Assembly: GCF_021531975.1 (NCBI RefSeq)
Contig: NZ_JAFBIY010000004.1
Coordinates: 1-64,000, forward strand
Origin: Faecalicatena contorta
Lineage (GTDB): Bacteria > Bacillota > Clostridia > Lachnospirales > Lachnospiraceae
Direction: 5' to 3'
Length of the DNA stretch: 64,000 bases
The stretch's first letter is position 1. The number at the start of each line of letters is the position of its first letter. The position numbers and the translations under genes were made by a program. The notes under the pieces were generated by a model, which saw only the letters and a program-made list of their open reading frames with translations, was not told the origin of the DNA and did no database searches. Positions 53,416-62,745 of this stretch are shown here, piece after piece.

Positions 53416-54099
53416 ATGGAAGCAATAAGTCAGGCATTAGCAAATACAAATTTAATGCGCTATCTACCGACAGTAATCTTGCCAGCAATTGGAGATACGT
53501 TGAAAATGGTGCTTGTGTCAGCGATACTTTCCATTTTTTTTGGAATCATTCTAGGTATTATTCTTGTAATGACAGCTGATAATGGCCTATCTCCTCATCC
53601 GATTATCCATGGTATTCTTGGAAAGGTTACAGATGTGATCCGATCATTTCCTATGATGATTTTAATCGTTGCTATTGCACCGATTACCAGATTTTTTATT
53701 GGAACAAAAATAGGTGTACAGGCTGCAATATTTGCGATTACCCTTGGCAGCACCCCATTTGCTACCAGAATGACGGAAAACTCTTTGAACACGGTTGACC
53801 CACAATTAATAAAAATGGCAAAATCAATCGGAGCCTCTAAATTGCAGATTATTTTTAAAGTGATGCTTGTAGAAGCGCTTCCGACGATGATATCTAATTT
53901 CACAATTATGATGATCAATATGTTGAATACATCTGCAATGGCTGGAGCGGTTGGAGCAGGTGGACTTGGAGCAGTTGCATTGACATATGGATATCAAAGG
54001 TTTGACTATATGATAATGTATTTTATTGTAATTATCTTGATATTTCTTGTTATGCTTATTCAGGGGATAGGCAACAAGTTATATAAATTAACCAAATAA
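53416..54099 (+). CDS. MetI-like ABC transporter permease
   Basis: A 227-residue inner-membrane permease with about five helices. The coupling loop for the ATPase is seen in EALPTMISNFTIMMINMLNT-like context: QLIKMAKSIGASKLQIIFKVMLVEALP (EAA-type loop, about 135-160), and the MetI-like ending AGGLGAVALTYGYQRFDY is near 182-200. GGGAGGTG ribosome site 12 bp upstream. Intact; partner of the frameshifted ATPase and the lipoprotein that follows. Confidence 0.93.
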   Translation: MEAISQALANTNLMRYLPTVILPAIGDTLKMVLVSAILSIFFGIILGIILVMTADNGLSPHPIIHGILGKVTDVIRSFPMMILIVAIAPITRFFIGTKIGVQAAIFAITLGSTPFATRMTENSLNTVDPQLIKMAKSIGASKLQIIFKVMLVEALPTMISNFTIMMINMLNTSAMAGAVGAGGLGAVALTYGYQRFDYMIMYFIVIILIFLVMLIQGIGNKLYKLTK

Positions 54100-54118
54100 T
54101 TCATAGGGAGGAAAACAA

Positions 54119-54982
54119 ATGAAAAAAAGATTACTTGGAGTACTTCTTGCTATTGCAATGGTAAGTACAATGGTTGTTGGATGCGGAAACAATACATCTG
54201 ATTCCAACACAGAGGAAACAAAGGAAGAAACTGAAAACAATTCAGAGAAAGATGTGATTAAAATTGCAGGAACAGCAGTATCTGAAGTGTTTTATGAGGC
54301 ATTCAAGGAGAAATATGAAGCCAAGGGTTATAAGACAGAGTTTATTTCCTTTGATTCTAACCCGGTTTGTCTTGAAGCATGCGCAAGTGGGGAAACAGAT
54401 GTTTCTCTGGGACAACAGAAAAAGTTTGCTTTAAGCTATAATGAAAGTAACGGTGCTGATCTTGATATGGTTAAACCATATGGTATGTATACAGGTATCG
54501 GTTTGTATTCTGAAAAATATAACTCTGTGGAAGAAATTCCGGATGGTTCTCAGATTGCAGTTATGAATGATGCAACAAATGAGGACGTAGCATTAAGAAT
54601 TTTAGAAGATGCCGGCCTGATTAAGATTTCAGAAGACGTTGAACTTGCTACTGTTGCTGATATCACAGAGAATCCTAAGAATCTTGAGATTATTGAAATG
54701 GAACAGGCACAGACAGTGACAGCACTTGAAGATATGGCTGGTGCATGTTGCTGGTTTACACATATGTCAGCAGCTGGAAAAGATCCTTCTACATATCTTG
54801 TCAGAGATAAAGTTATGATTAATTATCCTATGGGCATCATTGTAAAAGGTGCTGATGCAACAGCTGACTGGGCAGTTGCAATGGCAGAATGTTTGCGTGA
54901 TCCAGAAGTTCAGGAGAAGATTGCAGAAACATATCCAAATGTATTTGAATTCTATACAAGTGATGATCAGGTTGAAGAGTAA
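54119..54982 (+). CDS. NlpA/MetQ-family substrate-binding lipoprotein
   Basis: A 287-residue lipoprotein. Signal MKKRLLGVLLAIAMVSTMVV with lipobox VVGC, an acidic Thr/Glu/Asn-rich linker (about 25-42), and the NlpA fold: IKIAGTAVSEVFYEAFKEKY, YNSVEEIPDGSQIAVMNDAT and EMEQAQTVTALEDMAGACCW. MetQ-type proteins bind methionine or other amino acids. Stop and the next start share one base (TAATG), so DUF169 is translationally coupled. AGGGAGG ribosome site. Confidence 0.93.
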   Translation: MKKRLLGVLLAIAMVSTMVVGCGNNTSDSNTEETKEETENNSEKDVIKIAGTAVSEVFYEAFKEKYEAKGYKTEFISFDSNPVCLEACASGETDVSLGQQKKFALSYNESNGADLDMVKPYGMYTGIGLYSEKYNSVEEIPDGSQIAVMNDATNEDVALRILEDAGLIKISEDVELATVADITENPKNLEIIEMEQAQTVTALEDMAGACCWFTHMSAAGKDPSTYLVRDKVMINYPMGIIVKGADATADWAVAMAECLRDPEVQEKIAETYPNVFEFYTSDDQVEE

Positions 54983-55761
54983 TGAATCCCAAATGGAAAG
55001 ATTCTGTCGATAAGTTTTATTGTGCACTGTCTTTAGAAAGAAGTGCAGTCGGAATATCTTTATTGAGAACGCAGGAAGAGTATGACAATGCGGATGCAAT
55101 TATTCTGAAAAGGCCAATCAACTATTGTCAAATGGTAGCAGCTGCATCAAAAGGAAATAGTATAAAAGCGAAATCAGAAGATTTTAAATGTAGAAGCGGC
55201 GCAAGAGTTCTTGGAATTGATCCGACGGATTTAAAAAACGGACATGGAGAAAATTGGGCACGCCTTGGCCTTTATAAAGATGCAGAATTATCAAGAGAAA
55301 TCAGAGAAGAATTAGTTTATTTAAGGGAAGAGTGTTTTGGGGTATTAATTGAACCAATCGAAAAAATGAATGATTTTCCTGATGTGATAATAGTTGCTGC
55401 AAATCCATATAATTCTATGCGAATGATACAAGGATACGCATATTGTTACGGAATGCCGAAATCTGTAAATATGATTGGCAATCAAGCAATCTGTTTAGAA
55501 TGTACCGCACGTCCTTGCGTGATTAAGGATATGAATGTTTCAATGCTTTGTATAGGCACCAGACATCGTGCAGGCTGGAAAGATGAGGAAATGGCAATAG
55601 GTATTCCGAAAGAACAATTTGCGGATGTAGTGACTGGATTAATGAGTACATTGAATCAAATGGAAAGTGATTCTAATAAAGAAATCATTGACAAAAAATT
55701 GAAGAACAAGAATATACCTTTTGAAATACGTTATGGCTATAATTATTATATGGACTGTTAA
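54982..55761 (+). CDS. DUF169-family protein
   Basis: A 259-residue cytoplasmic protein of the DUF169 (ArCR, COG2043) family. Typical words: RPINYCQMVAAASKGNSIKA, CRSGARVLGIDP, VIIVAANPYNSMRMIQGYAY, IGNQAICLECTARPCVIKDM and SMLCIGTRHRAGWKDEEMAI. Conserved cysteines (three in ICLECTARPC) may bind metal or a cluster. Function is unknown; in this operon it follows a MetQ-type binding protein and may handle a sulfur-, metal- or cofactor-containing substrate. Complete. Confidence 0.88.
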   Translation: MNPKWKDSVDKFYCALSLERSAVGISLLRTQEEYDNADAIILKRPINYCQMVAAASKGNSIKAKSEDFKCRSGARVLGIDPTDLKNGHGENWARLGLYKDAELSREIREELVYLREECFGVLIEPIEKMNDFPDVIIVAANPYNSMRMIQGYAYCYGMPKSVNMIGNQAICLECTARPCVIKDMNVSMLCIGTRHRAGWKDEEMAIGIPKEQFADVVTGLMSTLNQMESDSNKEIIDKKLKNKNIPFEIRYGYNYYMDC

Positions 55762-55784
55762 AGATACGTATAGAAGGTTACATG

Positions 55785-55822
55785 AAAAAGCTTGCATCTG
55801 TGAAAGTAGATGCAAGCTTTTT
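55785..55822. terminator. Bidirectional terminator between DUF169 and maf
   Basis: AAAAAGCTTGCATCT (55785-55799) pairs perfectly with 55808-55822 around an 8-nt loop; the A and T ends make it usable on both strands. Confidence 0.92.
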
Positions 55823-55833
55823 GTGGTTTCCGT

Positions 55834-56448
55834 CTAGTATGCATACCGCATCAGCTCCTGATACAGGCGTCCCAGTGGCAGCCCGACTACATTAAAGTAA
55901 TCGCCCTGAATGCATTTTACATGGATGGCAAATGCCCCCTGAATGCCATACGCACCGGCTTTGTCCAGTGGTTCGCCGGATTCGACGTATGCGCGCAGGT
56001 CTTCTCTTGCGATTGGATAGAAGGTAACGTCCGTTTTTTCATAGAAGGAACGGGTTGTTTTTTTACCGTTTTTGTGAATGATCAGGGTGACGCCGGTGTA
56101 GACCTGATGTGTGCGGTCGGCAAGCATGGAGAGCATATCGTATGCTTCGACTTTGTCTGCCGGTTTGCCGAGGATTTCATCGCGGTAGACTACGATGGTG
56201 TCTGCGCCGATGATGGTGTAGTCGCCCTTGATAATCTCGTTTATATTGTTGTCGTTTTGTCCATTTCCGGAAGCCAGATGGGCGTCAACATCCTGTGCTT
56301 TTTGTCTGGACAGTTCCATGACAATGTCAGAAGGAATGGTTTGTGTAATGGTTTCTTCCACAGAGGACGGAAGTACTTCGAATGCAATACCCGCCTGTGC
56401 CAGCAGTTCTTTTCGTCTTGGCGATGCGGATGCCAGAATATATTTCAT
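55834..56448 (-). CDS. maf: Maf-like nucleoside triphosphate pyrophosphatase
   Basis: A 204-residue house-cleaning pyrophosphatase acting on dTTP/UTP or m7GTP. It begins MKYILASASPRRKELLAQAG (SxSPRR motif), has DYTIIGADTIVVYRDEILGKP and an ending AGAYGIQGAFAIHVKCIQGD then YFNVVGLPLGRLY. Start at 56448 follows AAAGGT; nine upstream codons in frame lack support. Convergent with the DUF169 operon. A 227-codon open frame on the other strand is its shadow. Confidence 0.95.
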   Translation of the reverse strand: MKYILASASPRRKELLAQAGIAFEVLPSSVEETITQTIPSDIVMELSRQKAQDVDAHLASGNGQNDNNINEIIKGDYTIIGADTIVVYRDEILGKPADKVEAYDMLSMLADRTHQVYTGVTLIIHKNGKKTTRSFYEKTDVTFYPIAREDLRAYVESGEPLDKAGAYGIQGAFAIHVKCIQGDYFNVVGLPLGRLYQELMRYAY

Positions 56449-56621
56449 GATCTTAACCTTTCTTTTGTTTCTCATTTTGTTTTTCCACTATGATTTTACA
56501 CATATTGTCTGTGAAGTGCAAGGTCTCCCTTCCCGGAAAGGGTGGAAATTAGTGTGGAATGTGGCAGGCATCTATGTTAGAATATTCACAGAGTGATATT
56601 AGATGACGAGGAGTGATTTTT

Positions 56622-57164
56622 ATGTATATCAGTGAAATAACAACGACAATACCAGAGAATGTCAGTGAGAGAGTGCCGCTTGAGCAGGAAGTGTATAAGG
56701 TATTTAAGAAGCTCGGCATTCCGTTTGAACGTGTAGATAATGAGCCGGCGTCTTCGATGGAAGAGTGTTCGGATATCGGTAAGGTACTGGGCGCGCCGGT
56801 TCGCAAGGATGTATTCTTATGTAATCAGAAGAAGACCAGCTTTTTCCTTCTTGTTATGCCGGAGGAGAAGGCGTTTGATACGTCTTCTTTCAGTAAGAAG
56901 CTTGGGGTGTCCCATATGTCATTTGCATCTCCGGAGCATATGTGGGAGCATCTTGGCACCAGACCGGGTTCAGCAAGTGTTGTGGGACTTTTGAATGACC
57001 AGGATGATTATGTGCAGCTCATCATTGATAAGCAGGTGGCAGAGGCAGAGTATTTTGTCTGCAATACAGGTATCAATACGACGCATCTGAAGTTTAAAAC
57101 ACAGGATTTACTGAAGAAGTTCCTTCCATACACGCATCATCGCCCGAGAATCGTAGATTTATAA
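56622..57164 (+). CDS. YbaK/ProX-type aminoacyl-tRNA deacylase (PrdX-like)
   Basis: A 180-residue editing domain that hydrolyses mischarged tRNA (Ala- or Cys-tRNAPro types). PLEQEVYKVFKKLGIPFERVDN, KDVFLCNQKKTSFFLLVMP, GTRPGSASVVGLLNDQD and the late VCNTGINTTHLKFKTQDLL are standard for the PrdX/ProXp-ala branch. Start at 56622 with GAGGAG; an upstream GTG (56613) sits on the ribosome site. Seems to lead a series of small housekeeping genes to 62737. Confidence 0.92.
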   Translation: MYISEITTTIPENVSERVPLEQEVYKVFKKLGIPFERVDNEPASSMEECSDIGKVLGAPVRKDVFLCNQKKTSFFLLVMPEEKAFDTSSFSKKLGVSHMSFASPEHMWEHLGTRPGSASVVGLLNDQDDYVQLIIDKQVAEAEYFVCNTGINTTHLKFKTQDLLKKFLPYTHHRPRIVDL

Positions 57165-57182
57165 AAGGAGCAGGATGCAGTT

Positions 57183-57884
57183 ATGCGAAGAATTTCGGAA
57201 AAGGAATTGAAAGAAGCGATTGCCTCCAGGAAGCCGGGAGAACGGCTTTGTTTTGCGGAGAGTGAGATATGGGATATGGATCTTACAGGCATGGATCTTA
57301 GCAATATGGATTTCACTCTCTGTTCTTTCCAGAATACCACTTTATGTGGTGTCAGTTTTGCAGATAGTACCGTTGAAAATGCGCTGTTTGATGGATGTCC
57401 GCTTCGGGGAGCGGATTTTCGGAATGCTTGTATGATCACAGGCTCTTTTCGTTACTGCGATATGCGGGAATGTAATATCTGTGGAGCCAATCTGTATGGG
57501 GCAGTGCTGGAGCATGCCAATCTTGCGGATATTGTATCTGATGATAAGACCCAGTGGTTTCGTCTGCACTGTCCGGAGAAGGGGGCTTTTCTTGGTTACA
57601 AGAAGTGTGTCAATGACCGCATGGTGCAGCTTTTGATTCCGGCGGATGCCAGGAGAACGTCGGCGACGCTTCCTTCCTGTCGCTGCGATAAGGCGAAGGT
57701 GCTGACCATTAAGAGCTTTGATTATAAGGAAAATTTTGACGAGGCGTGGTCGCTGGTGGATGAGAATTTCGTGTATCGAAAGGGCGAGTGGGTCGAGGTG
57801 AAGAACTTTAATGAAGACCGCTGGCAGGATTCGACTACGGGCATTCATTTCTGGCTTACCCGTGCCGAGGCGCAGGCGTATTAA
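57183..57884 (+). CDS. Pentapeptide-repeat-like protein with C-terminal DUF5758
   Basis: A 233-residue protein. Residues about 33-120 contain A(D/N)L-like five-residue units (DLTGMDLSNMDFT, LRGADFRNACM, GANLYGAVLEHANLADI), which fold as a right-handed beta helix. The C-terminal half, with LIPADARRTSATLPSCRCDK and FVYRKGEWVEVKNFNEDRWQ then STTGIHFWLTRAEA, matches DUF5758, often found with such repeats. Function unknown. AAAGGAG site; 18 bp after the deacylase. Confidence 0.88.
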   Translation: MRRISEKELKEAIASRKPGERLCFAESEIWDMDLTGMDLSNMDFTLCSFQNTTLCGVSFADSTVENALFDGCPLRGADFRNACMITGSFRYCDMRECNICGANLYGAVLEHANLADIVSDDKTQWFRLHCPEKGAFLGYKKCVNDRMVQLLIPADARRTSATLPSCRCDKAKVLTIKSFDYKENFDEAWSLVDENFVYRKGEWVEVKNFNEDRWQDSTTGIHFWLTRAEAQAY

Positions 57885-57898
57885 GAGGATGGAAATCA

Positions 57899-59602
57899 AT
57901 GAAGACAGCAGATGATTTGAGACAGTTTTTAAATAATATTGACAGGAAAGGATATCCTGCTTACAAGGGTGCAAAGGGCGCATACCGGTTCGGGTCTTAT
58001 GTCCTTTGCATCGATCATGTGCAGGGAGATCCTTTTGCAGCACCGTCCAGACTCCATGTGGAAGTGGAAGGGCGGACCGCTGGATTCCCGGCCCGGCTTT
58101 TTGATAAGGATTATAAGCGGATTGCGCTTCAAGACTGGCTCATCCGGCAGTTTGGAAAGCAGTTGGAAAAGTATTCTTTTCAGGCGAAGGGCTCGGGAAA
58201 GAGTGGCATTCTGACTGTGACGCGGTGCGGGCAGGAGATCCTGAACAGAAGTGCCTGCAGTATCTGTCCGGAGACGGGCAAGGTGGTGATGCGTTTTGAG
58301 GCAGGATTTCCGGCAAATGGACGTACCATCAATGCGAGAGAGCTGATAAAGATTTTGTTTGATTTTCTGCCGAAATGTGTGGAACAGTCACTGATTTATC
58401 GGAATCTGGACCAGAAGCGTACGGAGCAGGTCATGGAGCTTTCTGTGGATCAGGCATATATCCGCAGTCAGCTGGAACCATTGGGACTGGTAGCATTTGT
58501 GGCGAATGGCTCTGTGCTGCCGCGGGAGTCCGGGGTGTCGGCAAGGCCGATGAAGCAGGCGGTTCCGTTTGTTTCGCCAAAGTCTATGGAAGTGACGATG
58601 GAGCTTCCTTATAAGGGTAAGATCGTGGGAATGGGAATCCGAAAAGGAATCACCCTGATCGTCGGCGGTGGTTATCACGGTAAGTCGACCCTTCTTAAGG
58701 CGTTGGAAATGGGAATTTATCCGCATATTTCCGGTGACGGCAGGGAATATATCGTGACCGATGCGGATGCGGTGAAGATTCGTGCGGAGGACGGAAGAAG
58801 TATCCGGCATACGGATATTTCCATGTTCATAAATGACCTTCCAAATGGCAAGGATACGAAGACATTTTCGACAGAAGATGCCAGTGGAAGTACGTCCCAG
58901 GCGGCGAATGTGATCGAGGCGATGGAAGCAGGTGCGACGGCATTTTTTATTGATGAAGATACAAGTGCTACGAACTTTATGGTGCGGGATGAACTGATGC
59001 AGAGAGTCATCCACCGGGATATGGAGCCGATCACACCGTTTATCGAGCGGATGCAGGAGCTGTATGAGGATTATGGAATTTCGACTGTGCTTGTGGCAGG
59101 AAGCTCGGGTGCGTATTTCGAAGTTGCGGATACGATCGTGCAGATGGACCGGTATATTCCGAAGGATATAACGAAAGCGGCAAAGGAAGCAGCAGCTTCG
59201 TATCCTTCTCTGACGCTTCCAGACGAGCGGGCTTCGAAGCCGGAGTTTGTAAGATGTCCGAAGAAGAACGGAGGACTTGTGCATAAAGGAAGAATTAAGA
59301 TCAAGACAATGGGACGTGACGGTGTGCAGCTGAATCATGATACGGTTGACTTAAGATATGTGGAGCAGCTCGCGGATGCGGAACAGCTTACATGTCTGGG
59401 GCATCTTTTAAAATATATGGAGGAGCATGCATTTGACGGACGAAAGACGGTAGGACAGATCGTGGAGGATATTCTTGCAGGATTTGAGAATCAGGGATTT
59501 GCATTTATCTGTGAAGGTAACAGTGTTCCGGGCAATCTTGCCCTTCCCAGAAAAGAGGAGATTTTCGCATGTGTGAATCGATACAGAGGGCTGAAGGTAT
59601 AG
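57899..59602 (+). CDS. ABC-class ATPase domain protein (COG3044)
   Basis: A 567-residue soluble P-loop protein. N-terminal DUF2791-like/ABC_ATPase N-domain (LRQFLNNIDRKGYPAYKGAK), Walker A LIVGGGYHGKSTLLKALEMG (about 258-277), the family phrase DVSMFINDLPNGKDTKTFST-like (here TDISMFINDLPNGKDTKTFS), an ABC-signature-like SGSTSQAANVIEAME and Walker B ATAFFIDEDTSATNFMVRD. COG3044 proteins have an unusual GxHGKS loop and unknown function; they lack permease partners. It overlaps trmO by 34 bp, indicating tight coupling. Confidence 0.92.
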   Translation: MKTADDLRQFLNNIDRKGYPAYKGAKGAYRFGSYVLCIDHVQGDPFAAPSRLHVEVEGRTAGFPARLFDKDYKRIALQDWLIRQFGKQLEKYSFQAKGSGKSGILTVTRCGQEILNRSACSICPETGKVVMRFEAGFPANGRTINARELIKILFDFLPKCVEQSLIYRNLDQKRTEQVMELSVDQAYIRSQLEPLGLVAFVANGSVLPRESGVSARPMKQAVPFVSPKSMEVTMELPYKGKIVGMGIRKGITLIVGGGYHGKSTLLKALEMGIYPHISGDGREYIVTDADAVKIRAEDGRSIRHTDISMFINDLPNGKDTKTFSTEDASGSTSQAANVIEAMEAGATAFFIDEDTSATNFMVRDELMQRVIHRDMEPITPFIERMQELYEDYGISTVLVAGSSGAYFEVADTIVQMDRYIPKDITKAAKEAAASYPSLTLPDERASKPEFVRCPKKNGGLVHKGRIKIKTMGRDGVQLNHDTVDLRYVEQLADAEQLTCLGHLLKYMEEHAFDGRKTVGQIVEDILAGFENQGFAFICEGNSVPGNLALPRKEEIFACVNRYRGLKV

Positions 59603-60273
59603 CGCTTCGTGTGATTGCGCGGATTTATACAGATTTTCCGACGAAGTTTGGCATACCCAGACAGAGCGGACTTGCGGATACCCCGGGGTATATTGTGTTT
59701 GAACCGGAGTATCGGAGCCCGGAAGCGCTGCGGGGAATCGAAGAGTTTTCCAGATTATGGCTCATATGGGGATTTTCCCAGTCGGAAGGAAAGAAGTGGA
59801 GTCCGACGGTTCGACCGCCGCGGCTTGGTGGAAATGAAAGAGTTGGTGTATTTGCGACTCGATCTCCGTTTCGACCGAATCCGCTGGGACTGTCCTGTGT
59901 AAAGCTTCTGGGTATCCGGAAACGCCCGGATGTGGGGCATGTGCTTCTGGTGGAAGGAGCGGATATGGTAAGCGGAACACCGATTTATGATATTAAGCCG
60001 TATCTGCCGTATGTGGATGCCCATCCCGATGCAGAGGGTGGATTTGCCCACAGGGAAAAGGAATATGCCCTTCAGGTGGAGCTTATGGAACCGTGGAGAA
60101 GCAAGGTGCCGGAAGATAAGAGAGAGGTCCTTGTGCAGATTCTTTCGCAGGATCCGAGGCCATCCTATCAGAATGCTCCAAAGCGGATCTATGGAATGGA
60201 GTATGCGGGTATGGAAGTCAAGTTCCGTGTTGAAGGTGATGTACTGCAGGTGTGTGGTATTTACAGAAAATAA
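59569..60273 (+). CDS. trmO: tRNA (N6-threonylcarbamoyladenosine37-N6)-methyltransferase
   Basis: A 234-residue SAM-dependent enzyme of the TsaA/VirR fold that methylates t6A37 in tRNA. Signatures: FPTKFGIPRQSGLADTPGYI, RLWLIWGFSQSE, PPRLGGNERVGVFATRSPFR then PNPLGLSCVKLL, and GTPIYDIKPYLPYVDA. The start overlaps the ATPase gene by 34 bp and has GAGGAG ahead; a later GTG at 59611 would remove the overlap and keep the domain, so the start is uncertain. Confidence 0.95.
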   Translation: MCESIQRAEGIALRVIARIYTDFPTKFGIPRQSGLADTPGYIVFEPEYRSPEALRGIEEFSRLWLIWGFSQSEGKKWSPTVRPPRLGGNERVGVFATRSPFRPNPLGLSCVKLLGIRKRPDVGHVLLVEGADMVSGTPIYDIKPYLPYVDAHPDAEGGFAHREKEYALQVELMEPWRSKVPEDKREVLVQILSQDPRPSYQNAPKRIYGMEYAGMEVKFRVEGDVLQVCGIYRK

Positions 60274-60292
60274 AAATGTGAGAGGTAAAGGT

Positions 60293-60811
60293 ATGGAATT
60301 TATTACAGCATCTTATGAGCACATTGACAGAATGTGTGAGATTACAGAGGAGGCGAAGCGTCAGCTTCGGGGTCTTGGTCTTGACCAGTGGCAGAAGGGG
60401 TATCCGTCCCGTGAGGTCTGGACACAGGATGCAAAGGACGGATGTACGTATCTGGCAGTTGAAGATGGAGAGATTCTTGGTATTTTCGCATTCCAGACAA
60501 CACCGGATCCGTCATACGGTGAGATTGACGGGGAGTGGCTTACGGACGGCGAATATGCGTCCATGCACCGTGTGTGTGTAACGGATGCCTGCAAGGGCAG
60601 AGGTGTCGCAGGGAAGATGTTTGCACATGGATTTGCCATGGCAAAGGAACTGGGATTTCCGTCTGTGCGTATCGATACGCACCCGGGAAATCTGCCGATG
60701 CAGCGTGCTCTTTCAAAGGCGGGATTTGTTGCATGTGGCGAGATTCATCTTGTAGGAGGCTGTGAAGACGGAGACTTGAGAATTGCATTTGAAAAAGTGC
60801 TGAGTGAATAA
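60293..60811 (+). CDS. GNAT-family N-acetyltransferase
   Basis: A 172-residue acetyltransferase. The acetyl-CoA loop motif A is seen in HRVCVTDACKGRGVAGKMFA (about 84-103, R/QxxGxG/A), with VRIDTHPGNLPMQRALSKAG typical of motif B. Substrate unknown. The start at 60293 follows GAGGTAAAGG, 19 bp after trmO; the longer open frame beginning at 59987 overlaps trmO in another frame and is rejected. Confidence 0.93.
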   Translation: MEFITASYEHIDRMCEITEEAKRQLRGLGLDQWQKGYPSREVWTQDAKDGCTYLAVEDGEILGIFAFQTTPDPSYGEIDGEWLTDGEYASMHRVCVTDACKGRGVAGKMFAHGFAMAKELGFPSVRIDTHPGNLPMQRALSKAGFVACGEIHLVGGCEDGDLRIAFEKVLSE

Positions 60812-60826
60812 AAAAGGAAGGTATCT

Positions 60827-62737
60827 ATGTCATTCGAAGATTATAACAAAGCGTTAAAACTCGGAAAAAAAGAATATCAGGCGCGGGTCATGCAGGGCAA
60901 GAAGCCGACGATTCCGGTACTGGACGAACTGCTTCCGGCGAAAGGTTCTTATTCGGAAGTGCCGCTGGGTCTTGTGCAGATTCCTGCTGACCAGATCGTC
61001 GGTACGAAGACAGAGGGAAGAAGCAACGCATTTGCCGCTAACTTTATGCCCATACTTACGGATAAATCAGAGTTTGCCATGAAGTGGGCGAGCCTGAGTA
61101 CAAGTCACGTAGAAGAGGGAATCCGGGAACCCATAAAGGCATATGAATATATGAATCAGTTTTATGTGGTAGAAGGAAATAAACGTGTCAGTGTCATGAA
61201 ATTCTTCGATGTGGTATCGATACCGGGCACGGTTACGAGAATTATACCGGAACGGACACAGGAGAAGGAGAATAAGATTTATTTTGAATTTCTGGACTTC
61301 TATGCTGTGTCGAAGATCAATTATATCTGGTTTAGCGAGGAAGGAAGCTTTGCAAAACTCCAGGAGGCTGTCGGAAAGCAGCCGGATGAAGAATGGACCA
61401 GAGATGAACAGCTGGACTTCAGTTCCATCTATGCGCGTTTCAAGGCGGAATATCTCGCAAAGTCAGGAAAGAAGCTTCGAATTACGCCGGGTGATGCATT
61501 CCTTTCCTTTGTATTGTTGTATGGCTATGAAGAAGTATGCAATATGACGACTTCCGAGCTTAAGCTTCTGATCGCCAAAAGCTGGGAGGAATTCAAGCTT
61601 CTGGAAGCGGAGGATGAGGTGGACTTAAAGCTTGGACCGGGCAGTGGTAAAAAACCGCTCTTTGGAGGAATTCTGTCCAAGGGTAATTCCAGGATCAAGG
61701 TAGGCTTTTTGTATGAGAAGACGCCGGCATCTTCTGCCTGGACATATGCCCATGAGCTTGGAAGACTGCATCTGGAAGAGGCTTTTTCCAGTGAAGTGGA
61801 AACCCTTTATTATGACAATGTTACAGCAGAGACAGCGCAGGAATATATTGTAAAATGCATTCAGCAGGGCTGTAATCTGATTTTTACGACGACACCGACT
61901 TTTGTACAGGCGAGTGTGAAAGCAGCGATCGCGCATCCGGATATCCGGATCGTGAACTGTTCACTGAATACATCACACCGGTATATTCGTACGTATTATG
62001 CCAGAATGTACGAGGCAAAATACCTGATGGGTGCGATCGCCGGAGCGATGGCGGATAATAACCGGCTGATGTATATTGCAGATTATCCGATCTATGGAAC
62101 GATAGCGAATATCAATGCATTTGCAATCGGCGCCAAGCTGGTGAATCCGAGAGCAGAGGTTTATCTGGAGTGGTCATCGGCGAAAGACTATGATATTTCA
62201 AGACGCGTACAGGAGATAAGGCCGGACTGCATTTCCGGTAAGGATATGGTAATTCCGGAGGAGGCGTCTCGTTATTTTGGTATCTATCATATGGAAGACG
62301 GACAGCCATATAATCTTGCTATGCCGTTATGGCATTGGGGTAAGTTCTATGAGGAGCTGGTTCGCACGATTATGAACGGTACATGGAAATACGACGATAA
62401 CGCTTCAGTGATGAAGGCAATTAATTACTGGTGGGGCATGTCGACCGGCGTGATCGATGTGATTTGCTCACAGAATCTGCCGATTGGAACGAAACGACTG
62501 GTAGAGCTTCTAAAGAGTACCATAAGTGCAGGAGAGTTTAACCCGTTTTCAGGAATTCTTTATTCACAGGATGGGATTGTACAGAATGATCTGCACCGCA
62601 GTCTCAGCCCGGAAGAGATTATTACCATGGACTGGCTGGCAAAGAATGTGATTGGTACGATCCCGAAAGAGGAAGACCTTGTGGAAGACGCAAGAGCAGT
62701 TGTGCAGCAGCAGGGAATCGAAAGTAAGAAAGGTTAG
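60827..62737 (+). CDS. Cytoplasmic ParB-like/BMP-type ligand-binding fusion protein
   Basis: A 636-residue protein without a signal peptide. Residues about 95-130 (EPIKAYEYMNQFYVVEGNKR, then VSVMKFFDV) look like a ParB/sulfiredoxin-type nuclease-like fold. From about 285 to 600 it matches the Bmp/PnrA nucleoside-binding domain: KVGFLYEKTPASSAWTYAHE, CNLIFTTTPTFVQASVKAAI, AKYLMGAIAGAMADNNRLMY and ADYPIYGTIANINAFAIGAK. Normally this domain is a secreted ABC lipoprotein; here it is intracellular and fused. Possibly a nucleoside-sensing regulator. Coupled to a phosphoesterase gene 8 bp downstream. Confidence 0.8.
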   Translation: MSFEDYNKALKLGKKEYQARVMQGKKPTIPVLDELLPAKGSYSEVPLGLVQIPADQIVGTKTEGRSNAFAANFMPILTDKSEFAMKWASLSTSHVEEGIREPIKAYEYMNQFYVVEGNKRVSVMKFFDVVSIPGTVTRIIPERTQEKENKIYFEFLDFYAVSKINYIWFSEEGSFAKLQEAVGKQPDEEWTRDEQLDFSSIYARFKAEYLAKSGKKLRITPGDAFLSFVLLYGYEEVCNMTTSELKLLIAKSWEEFKLLEAEDEVDLKLGPGSGKKPLFGGILSKGNSRIKVGFLYEKTPASSAWTYAHELGRLHLEEAFSSEVETLYYDNVTAETAQEYIVKCIQQGCNLIFTTTPTFVQASVKAAIAHPDIRIVNCSLNTSHRYIRTYYARMYEAKYLMGAIAGAMADNNRLMYIADYPIYGTIANINAFAIGAKLVNPRAEVYLEWSSAKDYDISRRVQEIRPDCISGKDMVIPEEASRYFGIYHMEDGQPYNLAMPLWHWGKFYEELVRTIMNGTWKYDDNASVMKAINYWWGMSTGVIDVICSQNLPIGTKRLVELLKSTISAGEFNPFSGILYSQDGIVQNDLHRSLSPEEIITMDWLAKNVIGTIPKEEDLVEDARAVVQQQGIESKKG

Positions 62738-62745
62738 AAGTACTT

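Noticed and set aside
55810-56493. 227-codon open frame antisense to maf
   Set aside because: Maf on the minus strand has all family motifs; the plus frame has no recognisable content.
58388-59338. 316-codon open frame antisense to the COG3044 ATPase
   Set aside because: Arg/His/Leu-rich shadow translation opposite a clear P-loop gene.
59987-60292. N-terminal extension of the GNAT gene
   Set aside because: It reads through trmO in another frame, without GNAT features; the start at 60293 has a ribosome site.
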